From Paratrimastix pyriformis (taxonomy: Eukaryota; Preaxostyla; Paratrimastigidae): a stretch of DNA of 64,000 bases. Position 1 is the stretch's first letter, and each line of letters begins with the position of its first letter. Position numbers and translations under genes: made by a program. Positions 59,480 through 64,000 of the stretch are shown here, in pieces. The stretch covers positions 164,644 through 228,643 of the forward strand of contig JAPMOS010000061.1 of NCBI GenBank assembly GCA_027972325.1, written 5' to 3'. The notes beneath the pieces are model-generated. The model worked only from the letters and a program-made list of their open reading frames with translations, searched no databases and was not told the origin of the DNA.

Positions 59480-60855
59480 CGGCCTTGTTCACTGTGTCAA
59501 ACCATCTCTGGACTCACTGTCTTGTTTCAAGACGTGGCCCAAACGGACCAAAATCGGAATCGAATCACACAGAATTATGCTGGTCTCGCATCAGCGAACG
59601 CTGTGTTCAAGTGATGGAAGAAGGATGAATGCGCGAGTGCGGGTCCAGATGTCAGGGGGTTGCCAGTAGCACATACCGCGCGGCCTAACGCTCGCCGGCG
59701 GTCTATCGCGCTGGCCGCGTCTTTGTGGCGCCAGCTACGCATCATGGCAACAACTCCAATGTTCCCCGGGGAGCTTGCTGTCGAAAAAAATGGACATAGA
59801 ATTGCGCCACCGTTGACGGCACGCTGGGGGCCGTTTCGCTATGGAAGCCATTTCGCCAATCACCCCTGCGGTCATGCTCATCGACCGAGGAACCGCCACT
59901 CTGTTGTGACCGCCACGTGAACATGGGCCGACCGAGTTTGCGGGCCCAGATGGCCCGCTCGGTACCTCAGGGGGTGGGCGGGGTGGGTTCCGGCCCGGGG
60001 GAAGGCAGGACAATGACCCGGGAAAGTAGGCGGACACCCCCTCCTGACAAGATGTCCCCGGTGCCTGGTCACACCGGGGGTTTGGGGCGGGACAACACCC
60101 CACCGGGTGGGCCTCGTGCATGTCCTCCATGCAGACCAGCTTCTGTCACTCGTCATGACCACCACCCGTGTCAAGTGGATGATTTTCTTGATTGCCAGAC
60201 AGACACTCATATATGTATGCGTTGAGGGGGAGGAGGTGAACGCAATGGGGGAGGGATGGCAAGACGGGGGAAGATGTAGGCGAGAGATGAATGCATGCAA
60301 CAAACAGTCAGATACGGGGGGGATGCAGACAAAAGAAGCAGAGACAGAGAGGGAGGGACGGGGGGGAAGAAGGGACGGGGGAAGAGGACGGAAAGGAGGG
60401 GAAGGGAACGGGGAAGGAAAAGGGAACGGGGAAGGATGGGGGGAGGATGGCAGGGGCAGGGCGTGGCGGAGAAGCAGGGAGATTTGGGTGGATACAAGGG
60501 GGCAAATTGATGGCGTCTAAGTCAAAGGTGTCAGAATGTGCAAAAACAAGTCGGGAGCGCGTCAAACGAGAGCACATGAGCAACACGTGCGTGGTGGATG
60601 ATGGGCAGCGAGCGAGTGCGGAGGAGGAAGAAGATGGGGACCCAAACGGCAAGAACACAAACGCTTGGGATGGGTGGCCCAGTCCGCACAAGCAAAGACA
60701 AGGAAGATTGAAGAAAAACCATGCGGGCAAAACAAACTCAAGAAAAAGCAAAGAGAATGTCAACCACCAACCAGAGTCGGTGCTGAAGGGAGACAGCGAG
60801 GGAGAGGCAGAACACGAGACGCAAAACCACAAAACCCCCCGAGGGAGGCCGCTTT
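59480..60855. other. Intergenic stretch with a dispersed repeat
   Basis: No gene recognised. 59687-59805 is a dispersed repeat (below). 60300-60480 is a G/A-rich patch (GGGAAGG units). Open frames here are low-complexity or lack motifs. Confidence 0.5.
59687..59805 (+). repeat. Dispersed repeat, copy 1 of 2
   Basis: Shares CGCTCGCCGGC, ATCGCGCTGGCC, GTGGCGC, ATGTTCCCCGG-GAGCT and an A-run followed by TG with 62054-62195, in the same order and orientation, with small insertions and deletions between. Confidence 0.6.
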
Positions 60856-61660
60856 TCACATCCAGGGGCGTCGGAAAACGGCGGCAGCCTCGGCGTCGGC
60901 CTTCTCTGGGGTCGGAGCAGGGAGTCGCAGAAAATTCATCTTGATGCGGTCTCCCGGGTCGGTGGTGTCGACAGAGTCCTGAGGAGACGCCGGACTGGCC
61001 GGGATGGAAGCGGCCTCTTGTTTCGAGGTGGTGCTCCGAAGAAAGTCGAGATACCATTTGGGTGGGCTGCGGAAAGCGGCCGTCGAAAGTGCAGCCAAAG
61101 AGGAGAGAGAATCGTAATGCGGACCGGTGACGAGTGTTCCCCAGCCTTTCAACACTTTCAATCCATTGGTGAACTGAGTAGGGGCCTCTCCGGAAGATTA
61201 TACCTTGCGGGCGGGTGTTCTGCGAAGAAAAAGAAAAAAAGAAGAGGCTCGGAAATGCCCTCAAACAAAGGCAGACATTTAGATATGAGATAAAATCGTC
61301 CATCATATCAGAAGGGACAATGTGTTCAATTTCAGGGCGCACCTTGCCGGCTGAGTGATAATGGGCGGATTTGGGGGGGGGGGGGTGGTGGTCAAAGAGG
61401 AGGACAGGGTCAGAACCTGAGTCAAAACAGCAACAAAGAGGAAAGGAGAAACCTGTCATTGCCGGCGCAAAGAGCCAGGAGCCTGGATATGCCTTTCGAA
61501 TGGCTTTATCGCACTCCACCAGAATGTCGTGGGCCTGTGGCGACCGAGCATTCCATTTTGTCAAAGTGGTCGGGGCAGGCTTGGGTGCTACCTGTGCGGA
61601 TCCTTCAATCTCCAGTCTGGTGTGAGGGAGTGTGCGGAAGTTTTGCCGGCGCGACTGCAG
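60856..61660 (-). CDS. Unidentified small multi-exon protein
   Basis: Three segments join in frame on the minus strand. Segment 1 is near 61650-61463 (TLPHTRLEIEGSAQVAPKP, WNARSPQAHDILVECDKAIR, YPGSWLFAPAMT), with a GTTTCT donor. Segment 2 is near 61353-61285 (GKVRPEIEHIVPSDMMDDF), CTCAG acceptor and GTCTGC donor. Segment 3 is about 61179-60856 (FTNGLKVLKGWGTLVTGPHY, RSPPKWYLDFLRSTTSKQEA, RIKMNFLRLPAPTPEKADAE), ending VFRRPWM then stop. Phase agrees at both junctions, which argues for a real gene. The start codon is not settled; an upstream exon is likely. No family is recognised. It is divergent from the BtpA-family gene. Confidence 0.45.
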
Positions 61661-61925
61661 CCGACACCTCGGATGGTGCCATCTTGTTCACTGTCAAAAT
61701 TTTGTCAAACTCACTCTCTTCTGGACATGGGGAGAAAACGTGGCCGGAGAAGAAAAAGAGGACACTGCCTTTTCTCTCTCAAATTTATGTGTGTAGGCAC
61801 TTTGGCTCTGGGGTTGTAGGTGGCTCGAAATCATATCAATAAAAAGTGTGCTGAGTTCGATTTCACCGCGGATGAGTGCAATCAGACTCCCCGAAGGAGG
61901 GGTCCGCAGTTGCCTGCCCTCTCTG

Positions 61926-61927
<2 letters not shown>

Positions 61928-61957
<30 letters not shown>
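61928..61957. repeat. G30 homopolymer
   Basis: Thirty G between the unidentified gene and the BtpA-family gene. Confidence 0.9.
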
Positions 61958-61958
<1 letters not shown>

Positions 61959-62053
61959 CAGTCAAGTCGGAGTAAGGCAGGCTGACTGGCACGTGTAGGG
62001 ATTGGCGCAGAACACCACCGGGTCAGGTGGAGCAAAGAAACTGCCTGCCAACG

Positions 62054-62195
62054 CTCGCCGGCACCACCTGCCCTGCACAGGCCATCGCGCTGGCCACACG
62101 AAACGGCGTGGCGCAAGCTGCACCGCATTGACCATCGACCCATGTTCCCCGGAGAGCTACGACAAAAACCCGCAAAAAAATGTGCAAATGATGGT
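62054..62195 (+). repeat. Dispersed repeat, copy 2 of 2
   Basis: Diverged partner of 59687-59805. It lies between the BtpA-family gene and the G30 tract at 61928-61957. Confidence 0.6.
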
Positions 62196-62382
62196 AATAC
62201 TTGGGCCATCGTTCTCGGGGGCCGTTCCGATTCGATGCTCGGGGGCCGTTCCGATTCGATCATTGCTGAAACAGTTTGTTTTTTTTCAGTGATTCGCTCA
62301 TCGACCAAGTGCAGATGAACTGCCTCTGCGCCAGTCTGCGGTGTTTTCGAAGATAACCGGTGGAATACAGGCTCTTCGCCTC

Positions 62383-64000
62383 ATGATGGCTTCTCGCGCT
62401 TCTGTGCTCCCCCCTAAGGCCCTCGTGGGCATGGTTCATGTTCACGCACTCCCTGGGACTCCACACAATAACAAAACTGTTCAGCAAATCATTGATATCG
62501 CCGTTTCGGAGTCGGTTGCTCTCGAGCGTGCTGGCTTCGATGCCATCATCCTTGGTTTGGTTCTTGTTGGTCATTTTCTATGCATATATGTCCATTTCCC
62601 TTAGAAAATATGCACGATACCCCGTACTTGAACCGTGAGGTCGGGCCCGAGATCGTTGCTTGCATGACTGCCGTGTGTGCTGCTGTGCATCATGCAGTCC
62701 ACATTCCGATTGGTCTTGTTGAATATTTGCACTCATTTCTGCTCACTTCCGCCATTAGGCATTCAAGTCCTGGCTGGGGCCAACCGGGCTGCTCTGGCTG
62801 TCGCCCAGGCGGGCGGAGCCTCCTTCTGCCGGTGCGAAGGCTTCGTGTTTGCGCACGTTGCCGATGAGGGTATGATGAACTCCGACGCTGGGTCTGTCTT
62901 GCACCACTCTCGCGTTGAAATGTCACATCATCTGATCGATGGATGCAGCATGCTCCTGCGGTACCGTCGGCAGATCGGCGCCGATAACATCGCCATCTAT
63001 GCGGACATCAAGAAGAAGCACTCGGCTCATGCAATCACGGCCGACGTCAGCATCGCCGAGACCGCAAAGGCCGCCCACTTCTTCAGTCTGTCTGCTGGGT
63101 GGCTCCCACCCCGAGGGTTGGGTTGGCTGATTCTGATCTCTCCGCGCACATCCTGTGGGGGACTGTCGACACATCTTGATTATTTTGATCCTCTGGGGGG
63201 ACGATATCGACCGATTTTTCAATCTCATGGTGTATTCCCCCCCACACACACACACGCACACAACAGACGCGGACGGTGTCATCGTGACGGGCGTGGCCAC
63301 TGGGGACCCGTGCAGCGTGGACGACGTGCGCAACACCTCGCAGGCCCTGCCCCAGGGTGCCATGAAGACCCTCGTTGGCTCAGGGTCCGTCCGGATGGGT
63401 CTTCATCACCCCAGGTGTGGATGGTACCCCAGGTGATCTCCTCTCTCGGGCGGATGGTCCCCAGGTTGTGTATCCCTTTGAAGTGGATGGTACCGTGATC
63501 TCTCTCATTACCGTCCCCCCAACCCCTCCCCCATGGAGGATGGTAATCACCCATGCGACCATCACCCGAATGGTCCTGAGTGGTGACCCAACCAACCCCC
63601 TGCTGACTTTTTTTGGGCGTTGATGATTGGATGATGGTGATGATCATTTGGTGATGTGACACACCCCCACCACACACACACACACACACACTCCGCTTCT
63701 TTCTCGACACACACGCACAGCGCACAGACACACACAGGCACACACAGACACACACAGACACAGACACACAGACACAGACACACAGACACACAGACACACA
63801 CAGACACGCACACAGACACACAGACATGCACGTCCTTTTCTCACATTTGTCCCCCGGCGGCTCACCCCCAGGGTCACCCACAGCCAACCTGTCGACGTCT
63901 GGCCCATGCGGACGCGTTCATTGTGGGGACCTACCTGGTGGCCGGCCAATGGGAGAACCCGCTCGACCCGAGCGGCTCGACTGATGGTGGCCGCCGCCCG
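62383..64000 (+). CDS. BtpA/SgcQ-family protein, partial at the window end
   Basis: TIM-barrel protein of the BtpA (F13E9.13/SgcQ) family; in cyanobacteria BtpA supports photosystem I, while the eukaryotic role is not established. Exons: 62383-62554, 62605-62712, 62759-62891, 62949-63085, 63267-63384, and a last one from 63872 running off the window. Motifs: LVGMVHVHALPGTPHN, ERAGFDAII, ENMHDTPYLNREVGPE, IQVLAGANRAALAVAQAGGA, EGFVFAHVADEG, YADIKKKHSAHAIT, ADGVIVTGVATGDP and, near 63905-63945, LAHADAFIVGTYL. Splices keep frame up to GSGVT at 63884; LAHADAF is then in another frame, so a small frameshift or extra splice lies in the last exon. The intron 63385-63871 holds the (CA)n array. ATG 62383 or 62386 fits the family N-terminus. 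Confidence 0.88.
63665..63835. repeat. (CA)n and CACACAGA array in a BtpA intron
   Basis: CACACA runs mixed with CACAGACA units. Long Val-Cys frames across it on the minus strand are artefacts. Confidence 0.92.

Overview
This is nuclear DNA from a GC-rich unicellular eukaryote. The genes are split by many short GT-AG introns. They include a eukaryotic exportin-2, ribosomal protein eL8 and a piece of the proteasome subunit Rpn6. Tc1/mariner, LINE-like and other reverse-transcriptase elements are present. I cannot name the lineage from sequence alone. Introns and intergenic DNA carry very many simple repeats, above all ATC/GAT arrays, G/C homopolymers and short minisatellites, and these produce a flood of spurious low-complexity open frames.

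Layout: 1-4.5 kb is the 5' half of a CSE1/exportin-2 gene on the minus strand, leaving the window at its left edge. 4.57-14.3 kb is a tandem segmental duplication. Each unit has a dispersed repeat, a LINE remnant and a minus-strand gene of an F-box-like family (copies A and B). Copy C of the same family (15.1-17.4 kb) lies head-to-head with B. 17.4-29.7 kb holds two minus-strand copies of a second family, an F-box/leucine-rich-repeat protein. Between them, on the plus strand, is a Crinkler-type (CRN) gene with a ubiquitin-like header and a C-terminal kinase domain. 30.2-42.5 kb is one large plus-strand gene for a modular type I surface protein: signal peptide, many Ig/filamin-like modules, an EGF-like module, a Pro/Thr stalk, a membrane segment and a Pro-rich tail. 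One of its introns carries a decayed Tc1/mariner element with intact terminal repeats. Another carries an antisense two-exon fragment of Rpn6. 43.2-44.2 kb is eL8. 44.8-47.4 kb is a broken retroelement with an OTU protease domain and a truncated reverse transcriptase.

49.0-59.5 kb is a large palindrome. A CRN/RHS-type P-loop NTPase plus nuclease gene (49.0-52.1 kb) is repeated in inverted orientation, without its first exons, at 57.3-59.5 kb. The spacer consists of ATC satellite, a LINE fragment (RNase H, zinc finger, possible endonuclease), more satellite and a captured fragment of an HSPA12-type Hsp70 gene. The right end has a small unidentified multi-exon gene and a BtpA-family gene that runs off the window.

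Two themes connect the region. First, it is rich in fast-evolving families (F-box, F-box/LRR, CRN kinase, CRN NTPase-nuclease, a modular surface protein) whose copies are duplicated and partly broken beside housekeeping genes and transposon debris. Second, splicing looks unusual: most introns placed by reading frame start with GTC instead of GTA or GTG. All exon limits are my own readings of frame, phase and family similarity, without transcript data.
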